A stretch of 28,700 nt of DNA, taken from a virus. Positions 22,656-28,700 of the stretch are shown here, one piece after another. Within the stretch, counting starts at the first letter, position 1. Every line of letters starts with the position of its first letter. The position numbers and the translations under genes are program-made. The notes under the pieces were generated by a model, which saw only the letters and a program-made list of their open reading frames with translations, was not told the origin of the DNA and did not search any database. The stretch is from positions 1-28,700 of IMG/VR virus record IMGVR_UViG_3300046517_001357; one strand, 5' to 3'.

Positions 22656-22807
22656 CCGACGAAGAGCGGCATATCGAGATCTGCGAGATCCGCATCGAGG
22701 TGATGAAGATACTGCTGAATGCCGGCTGGGAGCCGAAACGCGCCGCAATCGCGATGGGTATGGGCCAGTCGTGGGCGATCGCTGAGCGCTGGATGGCGGC
22801 CGAATGA
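22652..22807 (+). CDS. Small early protein, unknown function
   Basis: The 51-residue product overlaps the Cro-like stop and the next gene start by four bases each, so all three are coupled. It is helical (DEERHIEICEIRIEVMKILL, KRAAIAMGMGQSWAIAERWM). No membrane segment or metal motif is seen. A DNA-binding helix-turn-helix is possible but not convincing. Confidence 0.6.
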   Translation: MTDEERHIEICEIRIEVMKILLNAGWEPKRAAIAMGMGQSWAIAERWMAAE

Positions 22808-23262
22808 CCCCGCCCGGCGATGACGACCGTCCCATGCGCGTCGGTGGCGGCGCTGCGGGCGTGCGGGTGTCGGTGCCTGCCCGGTTCCGGCTCACCGCGC
22901 CGATCGCGCCGGAGGACGAGTTGGCGGCCTCGGTGGCGTCTGCCATGGCCTACCTGCTGCCCTCAGACGCGGTGTTCACCGCCTGGGACTTGTCGAATGC
23001 CAGATCCGCGATGGAAGGCGCGCGCAAGAAACGCCTCGGATGTGTTGCCGGCTGGCCCGATTGTTCGATCTGGTGGCATGGCCGCGTCGTGCTGCTTGAG
23101 CTGAAGCGCAGCCGCGGCGGGCAACTCTCGCCGGCGCAGAAGGCGCTGCACCCCCGGCTGGAGGCTGCCGGCTTCCCGGTCTGCGTGGTCCGCTCGGTTC
23201 CCGAGGCGCTCGATGCGGTGGCGGCGGCGGGCGTACCTCTTCGTGGGCGAGTTGCAGCTTAG
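22804..23262 (+). CDS. VRR-NUC family nuclease
   Basis: The 152 residues carry the VRR-NUC core in the second half. GCVAGWPDCSIWWHGRVVLLELK holds the metal-binding Asp and the E-x-K pair; GGQLSPAQKALHPRLEAAGF and VCVVRSVPEALDAV follow. These PD-(D/E)xK-fold enzymes cut branched DNA in phages. The N-terminal half is Arg/Pro-rich and poorly conserved. It directly abuts the methyltransferase gene with no spacer, so the two are probably translated together. Confidence 0.85.
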   Translation: MTPPGDDDRPMRVGGGAAGVRVSVPARFRLTAPIAPEDELAASVASAMAYLLPSDAVFTAWDLSNARSAMEGARKKRLGCVAGWPDCSIWWHGRVVLLELKRSRGGQLSPAQKALHPRLEAAGFPVCVVRSVPEALDAVAAAGVPLRGRVAA

Positions 23263-23913
23263 ATGCGCCCGCTCGCCATCGACCTGTATGCGGGCCTTGG
23301 AGGCTGGGCCGAAGGATTTTTAGCAGAGAATTATAGAGTGATCGGCTTCGACATCGAGCGGCACGCATACGGCGAGCACCGCTACCCGGCGACGCTGGTC
23401 ATCCAGGACGTGTTGACGCTGCACGGCTCGCAGTTCCGGGACGCGACCCTGATCGTGGCCTCGCCGCCCTGTCAGGCATACAGCTACCGGGCGATGCCGT
23501 GGTCGCGCGCCAAGGCGTTGCCGCCACCGGACAACACGCTGTTCGAGGCGTGCTTCCGCATTCAGCGCGAGGCGTGTGAAGCGGCTGGCAGGCACATCCC
23601 CCTGATCGTGGAGAATGTGCGTGGGGCGCAGAAATGGGTGGGGCGCGCGCGGTGGTGTCACGGTTCATTCGCACTTTGGGGGGATGTCCCGGCCTTGATG
23701 CCGATCGTCCAAAGCCGCAACGACGGGCGCAAGGTCGGCAAGGATTGGTTTGGAGGATATGGCGGGGGTTTCGGGGGGGACTGCTCGCCAATGCGGCGCG
23801 GCAGCAGCAAGTCGTCGTCCCGCAAAGCTGCAAGCGCCCTGATCGCCAAAATCCCGCTGCCGCTCAGCACGCACATTGCGCGGACGTTCCTGCCGCGTGC
23901 GGTGGCCGCATGA
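23263..23913 (+). CDS. C5-cytosine DNA methyltransferase
   Basis: The 216 residues have SAM motif I (DLYAGLGGW), a VIGFDIE segment, motif IV with catalytic Cys70 (ASPPCQ) and ENV at 117-119 as motif VI. This is short for a complete C5 methylase (usually over 300 residues), so the target-recognition domain is small and unusual. The end resembles GDCSPMRRGSSKS of phage homologues. Probable role: phage DNA protection from host restriction or regulation. The start follows the VRR-NUC stop directly; the stop overlaps the next start by four bases. Confidence 0.85.
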   Translation: MRPLAIDLYAGLGGWAEGFLAENYRVIGFDIERHAYGEHRYPATLVIQDVLTLHGSQFRDATLIVASPPCQAYSYRAMPWSRAKALPPPDNTLFEACFRIQREACEAAGRHIPLIVENVRGAQKWVGRARWCHGSFALWGDVPALMPIVQSRNDGRKVGKDWFGGYGGGFGGDCSPMRRGSSKSSSRKAASALIAKIPLPLSTHIARTFLPRAVAA

Positions 23914-24011
23914 ACCTGCTCCGCGCCATCGCCTTCACAGGCGTCGCCTGGGCGCTGGCGTTCGGCACGACGTGGGTGGTGGTGGTGTCGATGGGGGAGG
24001 GGGCGCGATGA
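23910..24011 (+). CDS. Tiny single-helix membrane protein
   Basis: The 33-residue protein begins MNLLRAIAFTGVAWALAF and continues through GTTWVVVVSMGEGAR. One hydrophobic helix spans nearly its full length. The start overlaps the methyltransferase stop (ATGA), and its stop overlaps the next start. It may be a small membrane modulator; no family is recognised. Confidence 0.5.
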   Translation: MNLLRAIAFTGVAWALAFGTTWVVVVSMGEGAR

Positions 24012-24583
24012 GCCACTACCGACTCAACGCATTCCGTGCCACAAACGAGAACGCCCCGGCGGGAACCGGGGCGAACTGTAACTGCATAACCGGCTTCGGG
24101 GTTGCACCCACCGAAGGGGAAGAAGCTGACGCCCCCTTCATAACGCAGCTCCGTCGCCTGAGCAAGGGAGCGCGTACCATGACCCGTAATCCATACCCAC
24201 TGGCGAAGGAACTCGCCCGCCCGGTGGCGCGCGGCTACCTGACACTCACCGAGGCCCACGTCGCCCTCCTGCACGCCGCCCTCGACGCCGTCGCCAACGG
24301 CTATCAGCCCCAGGACGTGCTCGGCATCTGGAAGCTGCAGCGCCACGTCCTCGGGCTGCACCTCGAAGATGAGGAAAGACGCAGGGATGTGGCATCGGCC
24401 CAGGTCAAACGCCGGGTGCGGCTGCAACTCACCCTCCGCAAGCCACGCAACGCCGTCCTGGCCGAGGCACACGATGTGAACGGCGCCGCCGGCTTTCCCC
24501 TCCTCGAGCCCGAAGTGAACGCCATCGCAGCCGCCGAACTGCTCTGGACACTGCCACGCGGAGGTCATCACCATGGCCGATGA
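24008..24583 (+). CDS. Early-operon protein, unknown function (start uncertain)
   Basis: ATG 24008 has a good GGAGG site 7 bases upstream and an ATGA overlap, giving 191 residues. The first 57 residues contain a Cys pair (NCNC), little recognisable structure, and overlie a GC hairpin. A second start at 24180 (GGGAG 8 bases upstream) gives 134 residues beginning MTRNPYPLAKELARPVARG, which looks more natural. The body is helical, with YLTLTEAHVALLHAALDAV and VLGIWKLQRHVLGLHLEDEERRR. It immediately precedes the RepA-like ATPase, overlapping it by 11 bases. The family is not recognised; a replication-accessory role is a guess. Confidence 0.6.
   Translation: MSHYRLNAFRATNENAPAGTGANCNCITGFGVAPTEGEEADAPFITQLRRLSKGARTMTRNPYPLAKELARPVARGYLTLTEAHVALLHAALDAVANGYQPQDVLGIWKLQRHVLGLHLEDEERRRDVASAQVKRRVRLQLTLRKPRNAVLAEAHDVNGAAGFPLLEPEVNAIAAAELLWTLPRGGHHHGR
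24052..24073 (+). other. GC-rich mRNA hairpin near the second start
   Basis: CGCCCCGG (24052-24059) pairs perfectly with CCGGGGCG (24066-24073) around a 6-base loop. It lies within the N-terminal part of the 24008 reading frame. It could restrain the first start or mark the segment as a leader; no T-run follows. Confidence 0.55.
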
Positions 24584-25946
24584 CGCGCTGCCAACCAACG
24601 CTTTCAGGCTGCCATCCCCTACCCCGACAGATAACCTCAGCCTCGCTGACGCTATGGCCGAAACCTATCGCGCGCTCGAGGAACGGAAGGCAGCGGAGCA
24701 GCGTCAGGATGAGCGGGTTGATCAGATTTTCGAGGCATACGAAAAGAATAAGCCGCTACTGACGGTCGTCAGCAGCAATGAAGAGCAGGAGACCCGCTCC
24801 CCCTTCGCCCTCCAACCCATCCGCATCATCGACCAACGCGCCATCAAGCACCGGCAATGGATCTATGGCCACCACCTCATCCGCGGCTTCGTCACCCTGC
24901 TCATCGCCCCAGGCGGCACCGGTAAATCCAGCCTCGTTCTGGGTATGTGCATGGCCCTCGCCACCAATCGCGCCCTGCTCGGCTCAACCATATTCCAGCA
25001 GTGTAACGTCGCCCTGCTCAACCTGGAAGACCCCCAAGACGAGATCGATCGCCGTGTCACCGCACTCGCCATGCGCTACGGCATCACCAACCAACACCTC
25101 GATGGCCGCCTGTTCGTCTCACCCGCCGGCCGCAACGTCCGCATCGCCGAGAACGGCCCAGACGGTTTCTCCATCGTCCATCCCGACGAAAAGCAGATCA
25201 TCGAGAAAGTACGGGACGAGCGCATCGGCGTCCTCGCCGTCGACCCGTTCGCTGAAAGCCACACGCTGGAGGAAAATTCAAACCCCGCCATGATCCAAGC
25301 CGCCGCAGCCTGGAGACGCGTCGCTCGCGCCGGCGGCTGCGCAGTCATGCTCACTCACCACGTCCGCAAAGGGCCCGTCGAGAGCATCGAGGCCGCGCGC
25401 GGCGCTAAAGCCCTCACCGACAGCGCACGCATCGGCCTGCTGCTGTCCACCATGACAGAGACCGAAGCCGAGGATCTCGGCATCGATCCAGAAACCAGGC
25501 TGCAATACGTCAGGCTGGACGACGCAAAAGCCAACATGGCCCCACGCGCCCCAAAAGCCTCCTGGTTCCATCTCAGCAACATCACCCTCGACAACGCCGA
25601 CGAAACCTATACCCACGGCGACCAGGTCGTCGTCATCGAGGCATGGCAGCCACCACAGGACGAACTCGCCACCGCACCCAACCACGACCTCAATACCGCC
25701 CTCGACGCCATCCGTGACGGACCCGAACCAGGCGTACTCTACACCGCAACCAAACGCGGCCAGTCCTCCGACCGCTGGTGCGGCAACGTCCTCTGCCAGA
25801 TGTTCAACACCTCAGAGAAACAGGCAGCCAAAATGGTCAGCGACTGGCTCAAATCCGGCACCCTCCGTGTCACAGAATACCGCCACCCAAAGTTCCGCAA
25901 AACCGTCCCAGGCGTCATCGTCAACGACACACTGAGACCATCATGA
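24573..25946 (+). CDS. RepA-like AAA ATPase / replicative helicase
   Basis: The start follows a GGAGG site 8 bases upstream. The 457 residues hold a RecA-like ATPase core. The Walker A loop is at 112-120 (APGGTGKSS with Lys118), a NLEDPQDEIDRRV segment follows, Walker B is at about 220-226 (VLAVDPF) and LTHHVRKG lies at 260-267. The family is AAA_25/RepA-like, as in RSF1010-type helicases and many phages. The N-terminal 80 residues are charged and coiled. The C-terminal region contains a helix-turn-helix-like part (DRWCGNVLCQMFNTSEKQAAKMVSDWL) that could bind DNA. It probably loads or drives replication from the adjacent repeat region. The next gene starts inside its stop. Confidence 0.85.
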   Translation: MADDALPTNAFRLPSPTPTDNLSLADAMAETYRALEERKAAEQRQDERVDQIFEAYEKNKPLLTVVSSNEEQETRSPFALQPIRIIDQRAIKHRQWIYGHHLIRGFVTLLIAPGGTGKSSLVLGMCMALATNRALLGSTIFQQCNVALLNLEDPQDEIDRRVTALAMRYGITNQHLDGRLFVSPAGRNVRIAENGPDGFSIVHPDEKQIIEKVRDERIGVLAVDPFAESHTLEENSNPAMIQAAAAWRRVARAGGCAVMLTHHVRKGPVESIEAARGAKALTDSARIGLLLSTMTETEAEDLGIDPETRLQYVRLDDAKANMAPRAPKASWFHLSNITLDNADETYTHGDQVVVIEAWQPPQDELATAPNHDLNTALDAIRDGPEPGVLYTATKRGQSSDRWCGNVLCQMFNTSEKQAAKMVSDWLKSGTLRVTEYRHPKFRKTVPGVIVNDTLRPS

Positions 25947-26203
25947 GTACTTTCCCACCAGACTTCGCCGTCGAGTTCGACCAGCAAATCTATCGCCCCA
26001 TCGGTTCGCGCCAGCATGTCACCCGTGATGGCAGGCAAACCACCCTCATCCAGTGGCTCACTCATTGCCCTTCCTGCGGTAGCGAGTTTACCATCAGCAC
26101 GAACATGCTGTTCAGCGCCCCTCGCCGGCGGTGCGACGACTGCAAATCACCCAACAGACAGGTCGCCACAGACCGCAAAACCTTCCTCACGACAACCCTA
26201 TGA
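25943..26203 (+). CDS. Small zinc-ribbon protein
   Basis: The 86-residue protein begins in the RepA-like stop (ATGA). The centre has CPSCGSEF and RRRCDDCK, two CxxC knuckles of a probable zinc ribbon. Basic and polar residues surround them. It may assist replication or regulation; the direct partner is unknown. It ends immediately before the repeat region. Confidence 0.7.
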   Translation: MSTFPPDFAVEFDQQIYRPIGSRQHVTRDGRQTTLIQWLTHCPSCGSEFTISTNMLFSAPRRRCDDCKSPNRQVATDRKTFLTTTL

Positions 26204-26206
26204 AGT

Positions 26207-26360
26207 GCGCCAATTCGAGATGTCTTCCCTTCAATTGGCGCGCAATTGGCGCAGCGGAGGACGGGGTGCGCCAATTTATGCCGGTAAACCGGCATTTAAA
26301 ATGGCGCAGCAGTCCCCCGGTCCATAGCTGGAATTGGCGCGGAATTGGCGCAATTGGCGC
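26207..26360. repeat. Iteron-like AATTGGCGC repeat block, candidate origin or control site
   Basis: Seven exact AATTGGCGC copies occur here: five forward (26233, 26244, 26332, 26343, 26352) and two reverse (26207-26215, 26268-26276). A degenerate forward copy lies at about 26299. Two forward pairs are 11 bp apart, about one helical turn. A near-palindrome ATGCCGGT-AA-ACCGGCAT (26278-26295) sits in the middle with AT-rich flanks. The block is non-coding and lies directly after the replication ATPase and zinc-ribbon genes. This fits a phage origin; control of the NusG-like gene downstream is the alternative. Confidence 0.7.
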
Positions 26361-26368
26361 ACCCAGCC

Positions 26369-26959
26369 ATGCCGCTTGACGCCAACCAGCCACAGTGCGT
26401 AGCTACACCCGAACCCGCACCCGGTGACCTCGGGTGCCGCGGCATTGCATCGCCCCGATGGGCCGTCGCACAAACCCACCCCCAAGCCGAGCACTTCGCC
26501 AACACCAACCTCCAGCGCTCCGGCTACCAAACCTACCTGCCCCTCCACACCGTCCAGCGCCGCGACCGAACCATCCCAACCATGACCCATCCCGTCGTCG
26601 TCCCGCTCTTCACCCGCTACCTGTTCGTGGCCCATGACAACCCAGACCTCTGGCGTCCCATTCGCGAAACCCCAGGCGTCGCTTCCGTGATCACCGCAGG
26701 AGGGAAAGTGCAGTACGCCAGGCCAGGCGCCGTCGAGGCCATACAGGCCGCTCAGGCGTTCGCCGCTACAGCCACCAGAAATGAGGCCCAATGGCACCCG
26801 GGCGACGCTGTGGCGCCTCGCGTTGGCCCGCTGATGGGACTGCCCGGCGTGGTGCTCGCAGCCGAGGGCGAAAACGCCACCGTCGGCATCCTCTTCCTCG
26901 GACAACTACGCGAGGTTGTCTACCCATTTGACGCACTTGTCGAGCGTCAGGATTACTAG
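26369..26959 (+). CDS. NusG-like antitermination factor
   Basis: ATG 26369 is used; an earlier TTG lies inside the repeat block. The 196 residues have a disordered start and then a NusG N-terminal domain from about residue 30 (RWAVAQTHPQAEHFANTNLQ, GYQTYLPLHTVQRRD, then PLFTRYLFV and VASVI). A short KOW-like C-terminal domain follows (HPGDAVAPRVGPLMGLPGVV, VGILFLGQLREVV). NusG/RfaH proteins bind RNA polymerase and reduce pausing or termination. In a phage this could be the switch for late transcription. Its promoter and leader overlap the AATTGGCGC repeats. Confidence 0.85.
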   Translation: MPLDANQPQCVATPEPAPGDLGCRGIASPRWAVAQTHPQAEHFANTNLQRSGYQTYLPLHTVQRRDRTIPTMTHPVVVPLFTRYLFVAHDNPDLWRPIRETPGVASVITAGGKVQYARPGAVEAIQAAQAFAATATRNEAQWHPGDAVAPRVGPLMGLPGVVLAAEGENATVGILFLGQLREVVYPFDALVERQDY

Positions 26960-26986
26960 CCAAAACGAAGGACGGAGCTTAAGCTG

Positions 26987-27343
26987 TTGTTAACTCTAGA
27001 GGCGCCAAGTAGAAAACGAGGCGGACGCCCGCTCGGCAGCGCAAATGGCGTCAATTCCGACGTGCGTGGTATGGTCCTGCAAGCGCTGCATCGCGTCGGT
27101 GGCGTGCGCTATCTGGCCGAGCAAGCCATCGCTAATCCAACCACGTTCATGACGCTGCTCGCCAAGGTGATGCCAGCTCATATCGTGTCGCCGCCTGGCA
27201 CGCATCTACATCTCCATCTCGAAGCAGCGATGCAGATCTCAAAGCAGATGCAAGCCGAGCCGCGACGCACAATAACCATTGAGCCGCAGGCACAAGATGC
27301 ACCATCAGGCTCATTGCTCGATGCGCCGTTGCCCGAGGAATAG
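26987..27343 (+). CDS. Probable small terminase-type DNA-binding protein, TTG start
   Basis: TTG 26987 is preceded by a GGACGGAG site. The 118 residues start with a basic GRPLGSANG patch, then DVRGMVLQALHRVGGVRYLAEQA and NPTTFMTLLAKVMP. This matches small phage proteins often annotated as terminase small subunits or related HTH proteins. The C-terminal 50 residues are polar and variable. The large terminase is not in the window, so the assignment is tentative. Confidence 0.6.
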   Translation: MLTLEAPSRKRGGRPLGSANGVNSDVRGMVLQALHRVGGVRYLAEQAIANPTTFMTLLAKVMPAHIVSPPGTHLHLHLEAAMQISKQMQAEPRRTITIEPQAQDAPSGSLLDAPLPEE

Positions 27344-27580
27344 CGCGCTCTACGTATCTACGCTCGCATATGCTGACATCGGTATATACATAGCGGCTGC
27401 AACCTGTGCGTGCCACGAACAACGAGAGACTGCGGTGATATGCGTTATCGTGTCCACAAAGGGATATTATCGGACGTAACTACCGGTAGTGCATGTTGCA
27501 GTGCAGCGTGCGTAGCCTATGGAATGTGGCGAGAGACGAATGTAAACTCGCGGAGTTGCTTCACAACGGCTTGGCAGATC
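27344..27580. other. Non-coding gap with a 12-bp palindrome
   Basis: I see no convincing gene. ACTACCGGTAGT (27479-27490) is a perfect 12-bp palindrome. Further along, TTGCAG and TATGGA sit 16 bases apart (about 27494-27521) and could be a weak promoter for the HNH gene. Otherwise the DNA is AT-richer than its neighbours. Confidence 0.4.
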
Positions 27581-27913
27581 ATGGCAAAACAAAGGGTTAA
27601 GACGCCAGCCGAAAGGGCCATTGCTCACAACCTATTCACAGCAACACAGCGGTGTCACAACCCACGCCACCCAAGCTATCAGTGGTATGGCGCCCGAGGC
27701 ATCACGGTTTGTGAGGCTTGGCGAGAGAACGTATGGCTGTTCATCCGGCACATCGGGCCTAAGCCATCAGAGCATCATACCCTCGACCGCATTGATAACG
27801 ATGGGAACTATGAGCCAGGCAATGTGCGCTGGGCTACACGTGAGGAACAGGCGCGCAATCACCGTCGCAGCTCCGACAGACCACGATCAGCGATGACTGG
27901 CCAGTTCGTATAG
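27581..27913 (+). CDS. Small HNH-type endonuclease
   Basis: The 110-residue protein from ATG 27581 has the phage HNH-type pattern: RCHNPRHPSYQWYGARGITV, a Trp-rich helix (EAWRENVWLFIRHIG), then HHTLDRIDNDGNYEPGNVRW and ATREEQARNHR. A longer frame upstream (from 27410) is Cys-rich and shadow-like, so it is not used. The ribosome-binding site is weak. It is likely a mobile or homing-type gene next to the packaging region. Confidence 0.75.
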   Translation: MAKQRVKTPAERAIAHNLFTATQRCHNPRHPSYQWYGARGITVCEAWRENVWLFIRHIGPKPSEHHTLDRIDNDGNYEPGNVRWATREEQARNHRRSSDRPRSAMTGQFV

Positions 27914-28025
27914 CACCACCACCAGGATCGGCCCCCGTGCCGTGGCCCCCCTTCACGCGGCATCGGCCGACACCCACGCCCACCCTCACACCGAAATTTT
28001 TGGCACAAGCTCACTGTATATACGC

Positions 28026-28253
28026 ATGAACATACGTCCTAATGCTGTGTTACGGAGGCGCGCTGGGGAGGCGTTGGACCGGACGTTGAGTGGAGAGGAT
28101 CCGACGGCGGCGTTTCAGTTTGTGAATAGCGTTGGTCCGAATGAAGCGGCGTATGTGCTGACGCTGCCGAAGCGAGTGCAGAGGGATTTGTATGAGGCTC
28201 GGCGGCTGGACAATGTAGCGCGTCGGGCGGCGGTGAAGAGTAAGCGAAGCTAG
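28026..28253 (+). CDS. Small protein, unknown function
   Basis: ATG 28026 gives 75 residues (MNIRPNAVLRRRAGEALDRT, then AYVLTLPKRVQRDLYEARRL). It is basic and helical. Its third-base codon choice looks different from the late genes, with many T and G endings. TATATA lies at 28017-28022, too close to act as a normal -10. A longer GTG start at 27942 gives a His/Ala-rich N-terminus that looks non-coding. Confidence 0.5.
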   Translation: MNIRPNAVLRRRAGEALDRTLSGEDPTAAFQFVNSVGPNEAAYVLTLPKRVQRDLYEARRLDNVARRAAVKSKRS

Positions 28254-28299
28254 AACGTCGCGAGACGACACGCCGCAATAGCGAGTAGGGGCGGCTTCT

Positions 28300-28311
28300 G
28301 GCGGTACCGCC
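28300..28311. repeat. 12-bp palindrome GGCGGTACCGCC
   Basis: A perfect palindrome in the 143-base gap before the last partial gene. It could form a GC hairpin, but no T-run follows. No gene was seen in 28254-28396. Confidence 0.4.
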
Positions 28312-28396
28312 CACCACTCTCCCGCGCTCCTTGCACGGACGCGGTGCGCCATCACGGCACGGTCGAGTCTAGCCCGCAACGAGACACTGAGGTCCA

Positions 28397-28700
28397 ATGG
28401 CACCCCTGACTGTCAGCAACGGGCAGAGCATCCAGGCAGCGATCAACGCGGCAGCGTCGGGCGACACGATCGACGTGCAGGCGGGGACATACACCGATCA
28501 GTTCCTGACCATCCGCACCTCGATCACGCTGCAGGCGGTGAGTGGCGAGGTGCTGATGCGGGAGACTGTGCAGCCGCCCAACGGCAAGGCGATGATCACG
28601 GAGGGGGCCAGTGGCATCAGCGTGGCGATCAATGGGTTCGACATTAGCGGGGTGGCTGTACCGGATCGAAATGGCGCTGCGATCCGCTACGAGGGCGGCA
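28397..28700 (+). CDS. Partial right-handed beta-helix protein (N-terminus)
   Basis: ATG 28397 follows a TGAGGT site about 4 bases upstream and stays open to the window edge, giving 101 residues. The start reads SIQAAINAAASGDTIDVQAG followed by Tyr-Thr, the classic opening of parallel beta-helix proteins (pectate-lyase-like or DUF1565-like), followed by repeated short beta turns (ITLQAVSGEVLM, GFDISGVAV). It may be a second tail spike, a surface depolymerase or a host-modifying moron. The remainder is cut off. Confidence 0.7.
   Translation, partial: MAPLTVSNGQSIQAAINAAASGDTIDVQAGTYTDQFLTIRTSITLQAVSGEVLMRETVQPPNGKAMITEGASGISVAINGFDISGVAVPDRNGAAIRYEGG

Noticed and set aside
23864-24598. Reverse-strand open frame of 244 residues
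   Set aside because: Runs against several well-supported + strand genes with ATGA coupling; no recognisable motif.
26207-26360. CRISPR array
   Set aside because: Repeats are only 9 bp, in both orientations, with uneven spacing; no cas genes.
28000-28022. Promoter (TTGGCA ... TATATA) before the 75-residue gene
   Set aside because: Spacing is only 11 bases and the TATATA is four bases from the ATG; a sigma-54 layout does not fit either.
1-28700. tRNA genes, insertion sequences, integrase and attachment sites
   Set aside because: Looked for in reading but none could be supported; a dedicated tRNA scan was not possible.

Overview
The window looks like part of a temperate, short-tailed (podovirus-type) bacteriophage or prophage from a GC-rich proteobacterium. 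An alphaproteobacterium is my guess from codon use and protein style; no host gene or marker is visible to prove it. Genes are tightly packed: many neighbours share ATGA or TGATG stop/start overlaps. No portal, major capsid, large terminase, integrase or stand-alone endolysin is present, so the window is only part of the genome.

Region 1 (about 175-17058, + strand) is the late virion operon. In order it holds small head-proximal proteins, including an adjacent pair that share a module, the second ending in an Ig-like domain. Then come an SU10-like head-tail adaptor, a cluster of tail fibre or spike proteins, and a large protein that may be a tail stopper or hub. A glycine/glutamine-rich virion protein follows, then a SAM methyltransferase overlapped with a PAPS-reductase-like PP-loop enzyme. 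The operon ends with two large putative DNA-ejection proteins, the first carrying a SleB-type cell-wall hydrolase domain. A partial gene on the - strand lies at the left edge.

Region 2 (about 17052-21598, - strand) is the early left operon. Read in its own direction it has small unknown proteins, a second PP-loop (PAPS-reductase-like) protein, a Gp157-like protein, an HNH endonuclease wedged between genes, an ERF single-strand annealing protein, a strong mRNA hairpin, and two small membrane proteins that resemble a holin pair. Its end collides with the end of the late operon, the two stop codons overlapping.

Region 3 (about 21868-22434) is the lysis/lysogeny switch: a short HTH repressor on the - strand, a Cro-like HTH gene on the + strand, back-to-back promoters between them and a left promoter just past the repressor terminator. 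All three promoters carry the same GGAC-N5-GTCC dyad between -35 and -10, so one repressor probably controls all three.

Region 4 (22434-28700, + strand) is the early right operon: Cro-like protein, small protein, VRR-NUC nuclease abutting a C5-cytosine methyltransferase, small membrane protein, unknown protein, RepA-like AAA ATPase, zinc-ribbon protein, then a non-coding block with seven exact AATTGGCGC repeats (candidate origin or control site). After that come a NusG-like antiterminator, a probable small terminase, an HNH endonuclease, a small unknown gene and the start of a beta-helix protein cut by the right edge.

The implied programme is: the repressor blocks three promoters; on induction the left operon supplies recombination and the right operon supplies replication, DNA methylation and an antiterminator; the late operon then builds and loads the particle. 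No function here was tested by database search; calls rest on motifs and gene order.
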